From positions 1 to 38,289 of the forward strand of contig JBMFOH010000019.1 in NCBI GenBank assembly GCA_049969715.1: 38,289 nt of DNA. The letters run 5' to 3'. Shown here piece by piece: positions 7,719 to 18,937 of this stretch. How positions within the stretch are numbered: the stretch's first letter is position 1; every line of letters starts with the position of its first letter. The position numbers were made by a program, and so were the translations under genes. The stretch is from JBMFOH01 sp049969715 [NCBI: bacterium] (lineage in GTDB: Bacteria; DUMJ01). The notes below the pieces were generated by a model that saw nothing but the letters and a program-made list of their open reading frames with translations, did not search any database and was not told where the DNA came from.

Positions 7719-7739
7719 GTTTAATCACCTCGCTATTTT

Positions 7740-8750
7740 TCATCCTAAAACCCCCGACTTCTCAAGGATCTGACGTTCTATTGTAGCAGCTATTTCTGGA
7801 TGCTGAGTTAGGTATTCTACTGCTCGTATCTTTCCTTGGCCTAATTTTTCTTGCTCGTAAGAGAACCAAGAGCCTGCCTTAGTTATTATATTGTTTTCTA
7901 CCCCCAAATCCACTAATTCTCCCATTTTTGATATCCCCTTCCCATAGAGTATATCAAACTCTGCCTGTCTAAAAGGAGGGGCAAGTTTATTTTTTACTAC
8001 TTTTACTTTCACCCTATTTCCTAATGATTCTTCTCCTTCCTTTATCCCTTCTATTTTTCTTATATCCAATCTTATAGAGGCATAAAATTTAAGTGCCCTC
8101 CCACCTGGAGTTACCTCTGGACTTCCTCCACCTCCATAACCTGTTTGCATCTTCTCTCTTAACTGATTTATAAACACACAGGCAGTCTTAGATTTACTCA
8201 ACGTCCCTGCTAACTTCCTAAGAGCTTGAGACATAAGTCTAGCTTGTAAACCCATAAACTGATCTCCTATCTCTCCTTCCAGCTCTACCTTAGGGACTAA
8301 TGCAGCTACTGAGTCTATAACGATTATATCTACTGCTCCACTAGAAGATAAGGTATCAGCAATACCTAAAGCCTGTTCCCCACTATCAGGCTGAGATATC
8401 CACATCTCATCTATGTTTACACCTAAATTTCTAGCGTATATTGGATCTAAGGCATGTTCTGCATCTATAAACGCAGCTATCCCACCCTGTTTCTGTGCCT
8501 CTGCTATTATATGGAGGGCAAGGGTAGTTTTACCTGATGCCTCTGGACCAAATATCTCAGTAATCCTACCTCTAGGAATGCCCATAATACCTAAAGCTAT
8601 ATCTAACCCAAGAGAACCAGTGGGAATCACCTCAACTTGGAGCCTGCTAGAGATCTCTCCAAGCTTCATTATTGCTCCTTTACCAAAATCCTTCTCTATC
8701 TTATTGATAGCTCCTTCTAAAGCCTTTAACCTATCCTCAGAAATGCCCAT
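7740..8750 (-). CDS. recA: Recombinase RecA
   Basis: 336 aa, complete. Walker A GPEASGKT lies at 68-75, Walker B in [12 protein letters not shown], and the DNA-binding loop near FINQLREK. RecA coats single-stranded DNA, drives strand exchange and stimulates LexA-type self-cleavage. ATG 8750 has GAGGAG about 7 nt upstream. Only 18 nt separate it from yjbQ, with no LexA-like operator visible, so it seems to be transcribed from a promoter further upstream. The C-terminal tail is short, with few of the acidic residues found in enterobacterial RecA. Confidence 0.98.
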   Translation of the reverse strand: MGISEDRLKALEGAINKIEKDFGKGAIMKLGEISSRLQVEVIPTGSLGLDIALGIMGIPRGRITEIFGPEASGKTTLALHIIAEAQKQGGIAAFIDAEHALDPIYARNLGVNIDEMWISQPDSGEQALGIADTLSSSGAVDIIVIDSVAALVPKVELEGEIGDQFMGLQARLMSQALRKLAGTLSKSKTACVFINQLREKMQTGYGGGGSPEVTPGGRALKFYASIRLDIRKIEGIKEGEESLGNRVKVKVVKNKLAPPFRQAEFDILYGKGISKMGELVDLGVENNIITKAGSWFSYEQEKLGQGKIRAVEYLTQHPEIAATIERQILEKSGVLG

Positions 8751-8768
8751 TCTCTCACTCCTCTTTCT

Positions 8769-9179
8769 TTACTCTCCAATAATCTTAATAACAAATGCTC
8801 TTCTACGTGGACCATCCAATTCCACAAAGAGTACAGATTGCCATACCCCCAAATCGGGATCACCACCTGTTAATGGCAGAATAACCTGGTTACCTAACAT
8901 TATGGCTCTCAGGTGAGCATCTGCATTATTATCTATTGCATTATGTTTATAATTGTTCTGTTGAGGAATTATCTTTTCTAAAAACGCCTCAAGGTCAGAT
9001 TCAAGGTTTCTCTCACTTTGATTTACATATAAACCAGTAGTAGTATGTAAAGAATATACCAATATGAACCCATCTTTTATTCCACTTCTTCCTACTACCT
9101 GTTTCACCTGAGAACTTACATTTATTATCTCTATCCTTTTCTGAGATCTCAAGTTTGAAACTTCGGTGTATGTTTTCAT
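8769..9179 (-). CDS. yjbQ: YjbQ (UPF0047) family protein
   Basis: 136 aa from ATG 9179 (a GGGGG-containing site lies 6 nt upstream); TTG 9185 is an alternative. Conserved blocks are YSLHTTTGLYVNQSE, NADAHLRA and GNQVILPLTGGDPDLGVWQS. The family is a compact trimer with conserved His/Asp/Glu residues; some members have thiamine-phosphate synthase activity in vitro, but the cellular role is unsettled. It lies between tRNA-Pro(CGG) and recA in the same run. Confidence 0.92.
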   Translation of the reverse strand: MKTYTEVSNLRSQKRIEIINVSSQVKQVVGRSGIKDGFILVYSLHTTTGLYVNQSERNLESDLEAFLEKIIPQQNNYKHNAIDNNADAHLRAIMLGNQVILPLTGGDPDLGVWQSVLFVELDGPRRRAFVIKIIGE

Positions 9180-9200
9180 TCTCAACCCCCAATATAAAAC

Positions 9201-9276
9201 TGGTCGGGGCGAAAGGATTTGAACCTTCGGCCTCCTGTACCCGAAACAGGCGCGCTCCCATCTGCGCTACGCCCCG
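9201..9276 (-). tRNA. tRNA-Pro (anticodon CGG)
   Basis: 76 nt with an encoded CCA. Acceptor CGGGGCG/CGCCCCG is perfect with discriminator A. The anticodon stem CCTGT/ACAGG encloses TTCGGGT, giving anticodon CGG. C1 pairing with G72 is typical for tRNA-Pro. It lies between purA (24 nt) and yjbQ (21 nt) inside the operon. It is very similar to the tRNA-Pro(GGG) at 11974-12051, suggesting a duplication. Confidence 0.96.
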
Positions 9277-9299
9277 GTATCTAAATTATATCAAATTAC

Positions 9300-11961
<2,662 letters not shown>

Positions 11962-11973
11962 CTCAAGAGTAAA

Positions 11974-12051
11974 TGGTCGGGGCGAAAGGACTCGAACCTT
12001 CGGCCTCCTGCACCCCAAGCAGGTGCGCTAACCAACCTGCGCTACGCCCCG
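11974..12051 (-). tRNA. tRNA-Pro (anticodon GGG)
   Basis: 78 nt with an encoded CCA. Acceptor CGGGGCG/CGCCCCG, discriminator A, and anticodon stem CCTGC/GCAGG around TTGGGGT give anticodon GGG. It is the first gene after the promoter at 12064-12092 and leads the long minus-strand run. Confidence 0.96.
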
Positions 12052-12063
12052 ATAGCATTATTA

Positions 12064-12092
12064 AGTATATCAAAATAGATATAAGTTTTCAA
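12064..12092 (-). promoter_or_regulatory. Strong promoter for tRNA-Pro(GGG) and the long minus-strand operon
   Basis: On the minus strand TTGAAA (12092-12087), a 17-bp spacer and TATACT (12069-12064) lie just upstream of tRNA-Pro, with a start expected near 12057, about 6 nt before the tRNA. I found no other convincing promoter in the short gaps downstream as far as tRNA-Ser, so it may drive much of the 9.6-kb run. Confidence 0.75.
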
Positions 12093-12098
12093 GGGAAA

Positions 12099-13304
12099 TT
12101 ATAAAATGTCTCTCCAGTTAAAATCATCCTCTAATATAGAATCCTTGAAGTTAGATATATCTATCTCCTCTTCGATAATCCTTTCAATCTGCTGGACGTT
12201 TTTTCTTTCCCCCAAAACTATAGCCCCTACTATCTTGTTGTCCTTTATGACAAATTTCTTGTAAATATTCCTCTTGTCATCTAATCTTGATACTATTTCG
12301 TATCCCTCTTCTGGATTTACCATACCGATAGAAAAAAGGTCTATCCCAGCGACCTTAAGCATATTAGAAGGGACCGTCCCTTTATAGGTAACATTCTCCC
12401 CTAGAATATTCTGGGCAACTACCTTTGCTTGGTCCAGAGCAGATGGGATTATGCCATAGACTTTCCCATTCCACTCTGCTACATCACCACAGGCATATAT
12501 ATTGTCTATAGAGGTTCTTAGGTGGTCATCTACTACTATCCCCTTATTTGTATTAGCGCCACAAATTTTTGCTAGCTCTATATTACTCTTTATCCCTGCA
12601 GTAATGACTACTGTATCTCCTTTGATAGTATTTCCATCCTTTGTTAGTACGCCTGAAACTTCTATTTCTCCCAAAATCTCTTCAGTAGTTACTCCAGTGA
12701 ATATCTCCAATCCTCTATCTTCTAGCATCTTCTGTAGGAAGTCTCCTCCTACCTTATCTAACTGCCTTGGTAAAAGCCAAGGGAGAAGTTCTAAAACCGT
12801 GACCTTTATTCCAGAAGATTGGAGGGCAGAGGCTATCTCCAAACCCAAGAGTCCTCCACCTATCGCTATTGCTTCTCCTCTAGACCTAACTCTTTCTTTA
12901 AGAGACAATACATCTTCTAATTTTCTTATGCTAAATACCCCATTCTTTTCTCTCCCTTTAATAGGAGGTAGAGAGGGTGATGCTCCACTAGCTATAACAA
13001 GCTTCCCATAAAAGAACTCCTTTCCATCTAAAGCTACTACTTTATTCTCTTTTGGCTCAATCTCTCTTATAGGGGTATTTAAGTAGATATTTATCCCATT
13101 ATTCTTATACCATTGGTCTGGGTAGAAATATATATCGTTAACACCGATCCTTCCTGCTAACAACTCTATAAGACGAGGCCTAGGATAGTAATGATATCGT
13201 TCATCGGTAAAGACATCTATCTCTATATCTTTATCTATTTTTCTTATCTGACCTGCCACATTTATTCCAGAAACTCCATTTCCTATAATTAAAATCTTTT
13301 TCAT
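12099..13304 (-). CDS. NAD(P)/FAD-dependent oxidoreductase (NADH:rubredoxin reductase / NirB FAD-domain type)
   Basis: 401 aa from ATG 13304, which has a strong AGGAGGAG just upstream. Upstream in-frame codons to 13358 lie in the promoter/dyad and are not used. Pyridine nucleotide-disulfide fold without redox cysteines: FAD motif GNGVSGINVAGQI (8-20), NAD(P)H motif GGGLLGLEIASALQ, second FAD motif NIYACGDVAEW. The C-terminal domain (TVPSNMLKVAGIDLFSIG) is of the rubredoxin-reductase/nitrite-reductase FAD-subunit type. The electron acceptor (rubredoxin or another small carrier) is not in the window. A perfect 11-bp inverted repeat brackets its -10 region. Confidence 0.87.
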   Translation of the reverse strand: MKKILIIGNGVSGINVAGQIRKIDKDIEIDVFTDERYHYYPRPRLIELLAGRIGVNDIYFYPDQWYKNNGINIYLNTPIREIEPKENKVVALDGKEFFYGKLVIASGASPSLPPIKGREKNGVFSIRKLEDVLSLKERVRSRGEAIAIGGGLLGLEIASALQSSGIKVTVLELLPWLLPRQLDKVGGDFLQKMLEDRGLEIFTGVTTEEILGEIEVSGVLTKDGNTIKGDTVVITAGIKSNIELAKICGANTNKGIVVDDHLRTSIDNIYACGDVAEWNGKVYGIIPSALDQAKVVAQNILGENVTYKGTVPSNMLKVAGIDLFSIGMVNPEEGYEIVSRLDDKRNIYKKFVIKDNKIVGAIVLGERKNVQQIERIIEEEIDISNFKDSILEDDFNWRDIL

Positions 13305-13312
13305 ATCTCCTC

Positions 13313-13348
13313 CTAGCATAAAAATAATTATTAGTAATTTTATGCTAG
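13313..13348. repeat. Inverted repeat flanking the -10 of the NAD(P)/FAD oxidoreductase gene
   Basis: CTAGCATAAAA (13313-13323) and TTTTATGCTAG (13338-13348) are perfect 11-bp complements with a 14-nt AT-only-plus-one-G spacer. The minus-strand -10 (13332-13327) lies in the spacer and the proximal arm abuts the ribosome binding site. This is a strong operator candidate. If transcription started further upstream, the RNA would instead form a hairpin that partly hides the ribosome binding site. Confidence 0.65.
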
Positions 13349-13355
13349 ACTGCAA
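13327..13355 (-). promoter_or_regulatory. Promoter of the NAD(P)/FAD oxidoreductase gene
   Basis: On the minus strand TTGCAG (13355-13350), a 17-bp spacer and AATAAT (13332-13327, five of six matches to TATAAT). The -10 is inside the dyad at 13313-13348. The -35 keeps only the TTG core, so expression may depend on a regulator. Confidence 0.5.
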
Positions 13356-13371
13356 CAAAAAACAACAAGAC

Positions 13372-13399
13372 TTGATTTTTCTATGAATAATAGTAAAAT
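13372..13399 (+). promoter_or_regulatory. Promoter for the rightward operon beginning at 13429
   Basis: TTGATT (13372-13377), a 16-bp spacer and TAAAAT (13394-13399) lie about 30 nt before the GTG start at 13429. It is arranged back to back with the oxidoreductase promoter. Confidence 0.6.
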
Positions 13400-13428
13400 T
13401 ATCTTCAAAGGAAGGTGATTAGTTTATT

Positions 13429-14802
13429 GTGAGGAAAGTACTTCTTATATCCTTTATCCTCATATTATTACTAATTGTGAGTTATGCATATGCTGGCTCC
13501 AATATTGAGGTATTTCGCATCAGGATACTGAATGATTATATGGGTCCTATAGATATAAGTATAGACGGATGGACTTCTTGGTATCCTGTTGGAAAGGTTC
13601 TAAAACCAGCATTATCCTATAATATAGATGCATTTAGAGCCAGTGGATATATAGAGAATGGAGTAGTAGCTGCTACTGCTTCAAATGCTATCCATATAAA
13701 GGTGGGAGATAGTGGGGTAAACCCTTTCAGCCCTGTCGAGAAGTCTGGGAGGACTATAAGTATTCTTCCTAAGGGGACAAACCTGACCGAGGTTGATAGT
13801 AGAATAGTAACAAATATAATAGGTGGAACATTAATATTCAATGAGTACTCCCCTTTTGTGGGAAATAAGGTATACCTAGAAAAGGGAAACACTCTAGTAG
13901 ACCTACCTGATAATTTTATTCCTAGTTTAGGGGATAGAATAGTAATACTTGTCCAAAAACCAGAGGTTATGCCTACTGAGCTTTTCTTTGAGAATCATAT
14001 CGACGGAAATGTTTATGCCTGTTATGAAAACGGATGGAAAGAGGTAATTGCCAAGGTCTCTAGGCCAGTAAAAGGGATAGGTAGATTTGGAGGTACAATA
14101 TTCTCTCTTCCAAGTAGGGTGAGGGCAAATCATCCTGGAGTTATAGACATTTCAACGTGTCCTGTCTATAGAGGAAGCCCATCTCAAGCAACCCCAGAAG
14201 ATTCAGGTGGATTTCAGATAATACCTATAAGACACTCTTATACATCGGAGATGAAAGGAGCTTGGACCGCTACTCAATGGATGATAATATCTCCAGTAGA
14301 CAATGATTCCTATCTAGAGGCTATGCCTCCACTGTTTCGTGGTTATATAAGACCTGGATATCGTGTAGAGGCAAGATTCAAAGACAACCTTTGGAGAAGT
14401 TTACCTGAGGGAAAAGGGATTAATAACACCTTTCTTTCTGACCTGGTAGAGTTTCGTATCATCATTCCACCACTATACGTATTTCCCCCGCCGGATGTAA
14501 TCTCTCCTCCGGTTATCAAGGATATCCATATCTCATTAGAAAATAATACTTTAGACCTAAGTGGTAATGCTATGCCTGGGGTTCAGGTCTATGTGTTTAT
14601 AGATGGAATTCAAAGTGGAGTTGGGGATGCCTATTCTGATGGGTTTTTTGTTGTAAAGGATATCCCTATCCATAGAGGAGAAGTAGATATTGTAACTAAG
14701 GTGGTTGACCCTGCAGGAAGGGAGAGCTCTTTTAGCCAGTCTCAAGTTATTACTATACCTATAGAAGAAGTTAAACCCTATAAAAGAGGGATTCGACAGT
14801 GA
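13429..14802 (+). CDS. Secreted protein of unknown function with C-terminal Ig-like domain
   Basis: 457 aa. A signal peptide is clear (MRKVLLISF, hydrophobic core, cleavage probably near YAYA-GS at about residue 22). I do not recognise the central region (about 25-355). The C-terminal part (about 360-445) has the bacterial Ig-like pattern, with GNAMPGVQVYVFIDG, an aspartate-containing turn and VVDPAGRESSFS, as in adhesins and surface proteins. No anchor or sorting signal is visible, so it is probably periplasmic or secreted. The start is GTG at 13429 with GGAAGGTGA about 10 nt upstream. The stop overlaps the start of the DUF763 gene by 4 bp. Confidence 0.7.
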   Translation: MRKVLLISFILILLLIVSYAYAGSNIEVFRIRILNDYMGPIDISIDGWTSWYPVGKVLKPALSYNIDAFRASGYIENGVVAATASNAIHIKVGDSGVNPFSPVEKSGRTISILPKGTNLTEVDSRIVTNIIGGTLIFNEYSPFVGNKVYLEKGNTLVDLPDNFIPSLGDRIVILVQKPEVMPTELFFENHIDGNVYACYENGWKEVIAKVSRPVKGIGRFGGTIFSLPSRVRANHPGVIDISTCPVYRGSPSQATPEDSGGFQIIPIRHSYTSEMKGAWTATQWMIISPVDNDSYLEAMPPLFRGYIRPGYRVEARFKDNLWRSLPEGKGINNTFLSDLVEFRIIIPPLYVFPPPDVISPPVIKDIHISLENNTLDLSGNAMPGVQVYVFIDGIQSGVGDAYSDGFFVVKDIPIHRGEVDIVTKVVDPAGRESSFSQSQVITIPIEEVKPYKRGIRQ

Positions 14803-15875
14803 GTATCAAACGCAGTTATGCTGAGCTTCCTCTTCATTATGGAGATGCTCCAAAGTGGCTATTTCAGAGGATGAAGAAACTTGCCAGAGAAATCGTCCTT
14901 ATCTTCGTGATAGAGAATAGAATAGATGAACTAATAGAAGCTCTTTCCAATCCGTTCTGGTTTCAGGCATTAGGTTGTGTTTTGGGCTTTGACTGGCATT
15001 CTAGTGGTCTTACCACCACTACAGGGGCAGCCCTTAAGGAAGGGCTAGGAGAACTCTCTCTAGAGACTGGGATATTTATTGTTGGAGGAAAAGGAAAGAC
15101 TGCTTTAAATACGCCATTAGAGATCCAAAAGCTAGCAGAAAAGGCTGGTTTTTCTCCGGAACGGTGGATAAATATAAGTCGGCTTGTAGCAAGGGTTGAT
15201 AACAATGCTATTCAGGATGGATATCAACTATACCATCATCTGTTAGTCTTTACCAAGGATGATAAGTGGACAGTTATTCAGCAGGGGATGAATCCAGCTA
15301 CTAGATATGCAAGAAGATATCACTGGTTAGGAAAAGAGGTAAAAAGCTTTGTAGAGGAACCTCACAATGCAATAGCTTCAGAGAATCTTGAGTCTTTTGT
15401 CCTCAATCTTGTAGCAAAAGAAAGCAGGAATACACAGAATATAATTACTGAACTTACTAGACAGCCTCCCGATAAAACGATACAAGATTGGGAGAAAACT
15501 GTATTGCATCTTCCATCACATCATCCTATTACAGGAGAGGATATCCAGACAAAGAACCTAAAGAGTATCCTGATCAGTACATATCAGAATCCACCGTCTG
15601 ATTTTCAGGGTCTTCTTCTGTATCCAGGGGTTGGAGCAAAGACATTAAGAGCTCTCTCGCTTATAAGCGAGATAATATATGGACAACCACCGAGTTTTAA
15701 GGACCCGGCAAGATTCAGCTTTGCCCACGGAGGTAAGGATGGATACCCATACCCTGTAGATAGAAGGCTCTATGATGGCTCTGTAGAGATATTAGAAAAA
15801 GCCATAAAAAATGCCCAATTGGGTAAGAGGGAAGAACTAGAGACTTTTAAAAGGCTATCTCTGTTTACAGCATAA
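14799..15875 (+). CDS. DUF763 domain-containing protein
   Basis: 358 aa, the size of COG1415/DUF763 proteins. Recognisable blocks are AELPLHYGDAPKWLFQRM at the N-terminus, FWFQALGCVLGFDWHSSG, then GGKGK, QQGMNPATRYARRYHWL, and near the C-terminus LLYPGVGAKTLRALSLISE (helix-hairpin-helix-like GVG) followed by FAHGGKDGYPYPVDRR. Members are common in archaea and thermophilic bacteria; function is not established. The HhH-like stretch hints at DNA contact (inference). GTG start overlaps the upstream stop. It is followed 15 nt later by a macrodomain gene. Confidence 0.85.
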   Translation: MSIKRSYAELPLHYGDAPKWLFQRMKKLAREIVLIFVIENRIDELIEALSNPFWFQALGCVLGFDWHSSGLTTTTGAALKEGLGELSLETGIFIVGGKGKTALNTPLEIQKLAEKAGFSPERWINISRLVARVDNNAIQDGYQLYHHLLVFTKDDKWTVIQQGMNPATRYARRYHWLGKEVKSFVEEPHNAIASENLESFVLNLVAKESRNTQNIITELTRQPPDKTIQDWEKTVLHLPSHHPITGEDIQTKNLKSILISTYQNPPSDFQGLLLYPGVGAKTLRALSLISEIIYGQPPSFKDPARFSFAHGGKDGYPYPVDRRLYDGSVEILEKAIKNAQLGKREELETFKRLSLFTA

Positions 15876-15890
15876 GGAGAAATAAATAAG

Positions 15891-16451
15891 ATGAATAGGG
15901 TTATTCTTGAAAAGGAGATTAAAGGTGTAAGGTTAAAGGTAATAGAGGGAGACATTACCTTAGAGGATGTGGAGGCAATAGTAAATCCTGCTAATAACTA
16001 CCTTCAACACGGAGGAGGAGTGGCAGGAGCTATTGTGAGAAGGGGAGGAGAAATTATACAAAAGGAAAGTAATGAATTTGTAAGAAGGAATGGTCCTCTA
16101 CCTACTGGAGAAGCGACTATAACATCTGGGGGTAGATTAAGGGCAAGGTATGTTATCCATACGGTAGGTCCTAGATGGATGGAAGGGGATGAGGAAATTA
16201 AGCTTAAAAGGGCAGTCCAAAGCACGCTAGAGATAGCTTATAGAAATCATATAAAAACATTAAGTATCCCTGCTATAAGCTGTGGAATATTTGGTTTCCC
16301 TCCTGAGCTAGGAACAAAGATAATTGTAGAGACTATTCTAGACTTCTTGCAAAGGTCACATCATACTTTTGATGAGATACATCTTATAGGTATAGGTAGG
16401 GAGGTTCCAGACCTTTTTAGGAAGAACCTAGAGGATTACAATGAGTCATAG
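15891..16451 (+). CDS. Macrodomain protein (ADP-ribose binding, possible deacetylase)
   Basis: 186 aa, a stand-alone macrodomain of the MacroD/YmdB-E. coli class (unrelated to the YmdB phosphoesterase above). ADP-ribose loop residues: [20 protein letters not shown]; phosphate loop [13 protein letters not shown]; plus [10 protein letters not shown]. Such proteins bind ADP-ribose and often remove O-acetyl groups or mono-ADP-ribose from proteins. AAGGAG precedes the ATG at 15891. It overlaps mgsA by 11 bp. No ADP-ribosyltransferase gene is nearby. Confidence 0.93.
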   Translation: MNRVILEKEIKGVRLKVIEGDITLEDVEAIVNPANNYLQHGGGVAGAIVRRGGEIIQKESNEFVRRNGPLPTGEATITSGGRLRARYVIHTVGPRWMEGDEEIKLKRAVQSTLEIAYRNHIKTLSIPAISCGIFGFPPELGTKIIVETILDFLQRSHHTFDEIHLIGIGREVPDLFRKNLEDYNES

Positions 16452-16863
16452 TATAAAGATAGACAAGAAGAAAAGAATAGCTCTCATTGCTCATGATAAT
16501 AAGAAGGGAGAACTTCTCAGTTGGGTAAAAGCCAATATAGATATCTTATCTATGCATAAACTCTATGCCACAGCCACAACTGGAAGGTTGCTAGAGGATG
16601 AGCTTGGTTTAGAGATAACTAAATTTAAAAGCGGTCCTTTAGGAGGAGACCAGCAGATTGGTGCAAGGATAGCAGAAGGAGAGGTAGATATCCTAGTATT
16701 CTTTTGGGACCCACTGGAACCTCTTCCTCATGATCCAGATATAAAGGCGTTATTGAGGATAGCAACGGTGTGGAATATTCCGATAGCTTCCAATCTGGCA
16801 TCTGCAGATTTTATAATATCGTCACCATTGATGGATACAGAGTATGAAAGGATTGTTCCATAA
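16441..16863 (+). CDS. mgsA: Methylglyoxal synthase
   Basis: 140 aa. The family signature is complete: ALIAHDNKK with H18, [18 protein letters not shown] with catalytic D70, FFWDPL and H97 in PLPHDPD (E. coli H19, D71, H98). The enzyme converts dihydroxyacetone phosphate to methylglyoxal and phosphate, a bypass used when phosphate is low or sugar phosphates build up. Overlaps on both sides (11 bp with the macrodomain gene, 20 bp with the cyclase gene) indicate one transcript. Confidence 0.97.
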   Translation: MSHSIKIDKKKRIALIAHDNKKGELLSWVKANIDILSMHKLYATATTGRLLEDELGLEITKFKSGPLGGDQQIGARIAEGEVDILVFFWDPLEPLPHDPDIKALLRIATVWNIPIASNLASADFIISSPLMDTEYERIVP

Positions 16864-18877
16864 TAGAAAGGTCTCTATAATTAATGTCTTAGTACTTATA
16901 CTAGTGGGGAGTTTTGTTATAACAGGAGGTATATTTGCTCCTATTTTCTCTATAAGAAACACCCAATATGCCATTCAAACTGCATACGAGACATTAGGAG
17001 CCATATCTACTCTAGTAGAAGAAAGCATTAGCACTTTATTAGATGAGAAGATAAAGGAGCTCAAACTCATTGAAGATGAGATGGAACCTGATACTATTTC
17101 TTACACCTTATCATTCTTTGATGATGGGATAATAATAACCAATGAAAAGGGCATCATAAAGAGGGCTTACCCAAAAAATAGAGAGCTCCTTGTAGGACGG
17201 GATGTAAGTTTTAGAGATTACTTTAAAAAGCCAAAGGAAACCTTAAGACCATATCTTGCTGGAAGTTTCAAGTCTCTTATAAATACAAACATAGTAGTCT
17301 TAGGGGTTCCTATTATAAAAAATGGAAGATTTAAAGGGGTTATAGCAGGGGGGATGTCATTAAATGGTGGTAGAATTGGCTATCTTGTCTCTTCAGTATC
17401 CTTCTTAGAAAAGGGGGAGATAGTTATTGTAGATGATAGAGGTATTGTGCTCTTTTCCAAAGACCCTACTCTTATAGGAAGATTTTTTAATAGGTTCCCA
17501 ACGGAGACGATAGGATTCAGGGAATACCAAATAGAGGGTAAAAAATATCTAGGAGGAATAAGAGATATAGAGAACTCTTCTTGGCGGATAGTGCTTTATA
17601 TTAATAAAGATATTATATTAAAGCATCAGAGAGAAAATCTTAGATTCTCATTATTTTTCTCCATCTCTTTAGTAATATTAATTATAATCATCGTTATACT
17701 TCTTCTTAGAAAGATATTAGCCACAACATCTTATCTTGTTCAACTTGCTGAGGAATATAGTATGGGTAACTATTCTAAGATTCCTCCACCAAGTAGATAT
17801 AGAGAATTTTCCGAATTTTCTGAAGCGTTTGGTAAGATGAGAGACGCTATAGTAGAAAGGGAGTCAAAGTTAAAGGAAGAGTATGCATATCTTGATGCCC
17901 TCCTTAAGCAGATAACAAATGGTATATTTATCTTAGACACTAATGGGAGATTTAACTTTATAAATCCTCAGTTGGCTGAGATGTTGGGATATCTAGAAAA
18001 AGAGGTTTTGCAAAGTGATACCCTAGACCTTTTCCCTCTAAAAGAAAGGGCAAAGATAGCTGTTCAAATCAATGAGGCTCTTAGTGGAGAGATAAAATCA
18101 ACTAGAACCGAGATGCTCTCAAAAGCTAATAGTGTTATCCCCGTCTTACTGACTTCAAGTCCTCTAAAAATAGATGGGAATATTGTGGGTACACTGAATG
18201 TAGTTACTGACCTTCAGGAAATAAGTAAGAAGGAAAAGGAATTACAGGATGCCCTAGAGGAGATAAATGTCCTTAATGAAGAACTTAGTGAAAGGAGCCA
18301 ACAGCTAGAGATGGCTCTTGCCCGGTTGAATATGCGGCTCTTTGAGGTAGAACTGGAAAAGGACAATGCAGAGAAGCTTGCCATAACCGACCCACTTACC
18401 CACCTTTATAATAGGAGATTCTTTGAAGAAAGATTCAAGGACGAACTTTTAAAGACAAAGATATCTAAGACACAATTATCTCTTATTATGGCAGATATAG
18501 ACCACTTCAAGGTTATTAATGATACGTATGGGCATAAAGTAGGGGATAAGGTCCTTGAGGTATTAGCCCTTATTCTAAAAGCTAATGTGAGGGATAAAGA
18601 TATAGTTGCCCGGTATGGAGGAGAAGAATTTATGATACTACTCCCCAATACAAATAAGATAGATGCCCAAAAGGTAGCAGAAAGGATAAGACAAGAGATA
18701 GAAGAGACTCCTCTTACCGAGATCGATGGTCCTGAAAGATTTACTGTTAGCTTTGGAGTGGCAGGTTTCCCTGAAGATGGAGAAGACATAAATGACCTCT
18801 TCTTGAAAGTGGATCAAGCATTATATGAAGCCAAGAAGCTTGGAAGAAATAGGGTAGTGGTATATAGAGGAAATTAA
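16844..18877 (+). CDS. Membrane diguanylate cyclase: Cache sensor-PAS-GGDEF
   Basis: 677 aa. Transmembrane helix about 10-35, a periplasmic Cache-type sensor (about 37-265), a second helix (about 268-290), a HAMP-like linker, a PAS domain (about 350-455, [15 protein letters not shown]), a coiled coil (about 460-505) and a GGDEF domain (about 510-675). The active site is GGEEF at 592-596, preceded by an inhibitory I-site RDKD (583-586) with the standard five-residue gap, so it should make c-di-GMP and be product-inhibited. No EAL or HD-GYP domain. The ATG overlaps mgsA by 20 bp with a weak ribosome binding site. The flagellar operon follows at once, fitting a role in motility control. Confidence 0.93.
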   Translation: MKGLFHNRKVSIINVLVLILVGSFVITGGIFAPIFSIRNTQYAIQTAYETLGAISTLVEESISTLLDEKIKELKLIEDEMEPDTISYTLSFFDDGIIITNEKGIIKRAYPKNRELLVGRDVSFRDYFKKPKETLRPYLAGSFKSLINTNIVVLGVPIIKNGRFKGVIAGGMSLNGGRIGYLVSSVSFLEKGEIVIVDDRGIVLFSKDPTLIGRFFNRFPTETIGFREYQIEGKKYLGGIRDIENSSWRIVLYINKDIILKHQRENLRFSLFFSISLVILIIIIVILLLRKILATTSYLVQLAEEYSMGNYSKIPPPSRYREFSEFSEAFGKMRDAIVERESKLKEEYAYLDALLKQITNGIFILDTNGRFNFINPQLAEMLGYLEKEVLQSDTLDLFPLKERAKIAVQINEALSGEIKSTRTEMLSKANSVIPVLLTSSPLKIDGNIVGTLNVVTDLQEISKKEKELQDALEEINVLNEELSERSQQLEMALARLNMRLFEVELEKDNAEKLAITDPLTHLYNRRFFEERFKDELLKTKISKTQLSLIMADIDHFKVINDTYGHKVGDKVLEVLALILKANVRDKDIVARYGGEEFMILLPNTNKIDAQKVAERIRQEIEETPLTEIDGPERFTVSFGVAGFPEDGEDINDLFLKVDQALYEAKKLGRNRVVVYRGN

Positions 18878-18901
18878 AGTTTCTATAGATCCATCCGATT
18901 T
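18875..18901 (+). promoter_or_regulatory. Sigma-28 (FliA/SigD)-type promoter for flaG-fliD-fliS
   Basis: TAAA (18875-18878, extended TAAAGTTT), a 15-nt spacer and TCCGATTT (18894-18901). This closely follows the flagellar sigma consensus TAAA-N15-GCCGATAA/T and sits about 36 nt upstream of flaG. The TAAA overlaps the diguanylate cyclase stop codon. Confidence 0.75.
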
Positions 18902-18937
18902 TAAATATTAAATAAATCTTAATATGTCAGGGAAGTT

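Noticed and set aside
8751-8768. LexA/SOS operator in front of recA
   Set aside because: The gap is only 18 nt and shows no CGAAC-type or CTG-N10-CAG dyad.
8413-8916. Long plus-strand open frame opposite recA
   Set aside because: Antisense shadow of the recA/yjbQ coding frame with no recognisable domain or ribosome binding site.
9013-9261. Minus-strand reading running through tRNA-Pro(CGG) into yjbQ in another frame
   Set aside because: Its N-terminal part is tRNA sequence and the rest is out of frame with yjbQ.
12502-13011. 169-codon plus-strand frame opposite the FAD oxidoreductase
   Set aside because: Antisense shadow; serine/proline-rich composition typical of reversed coding sequence.
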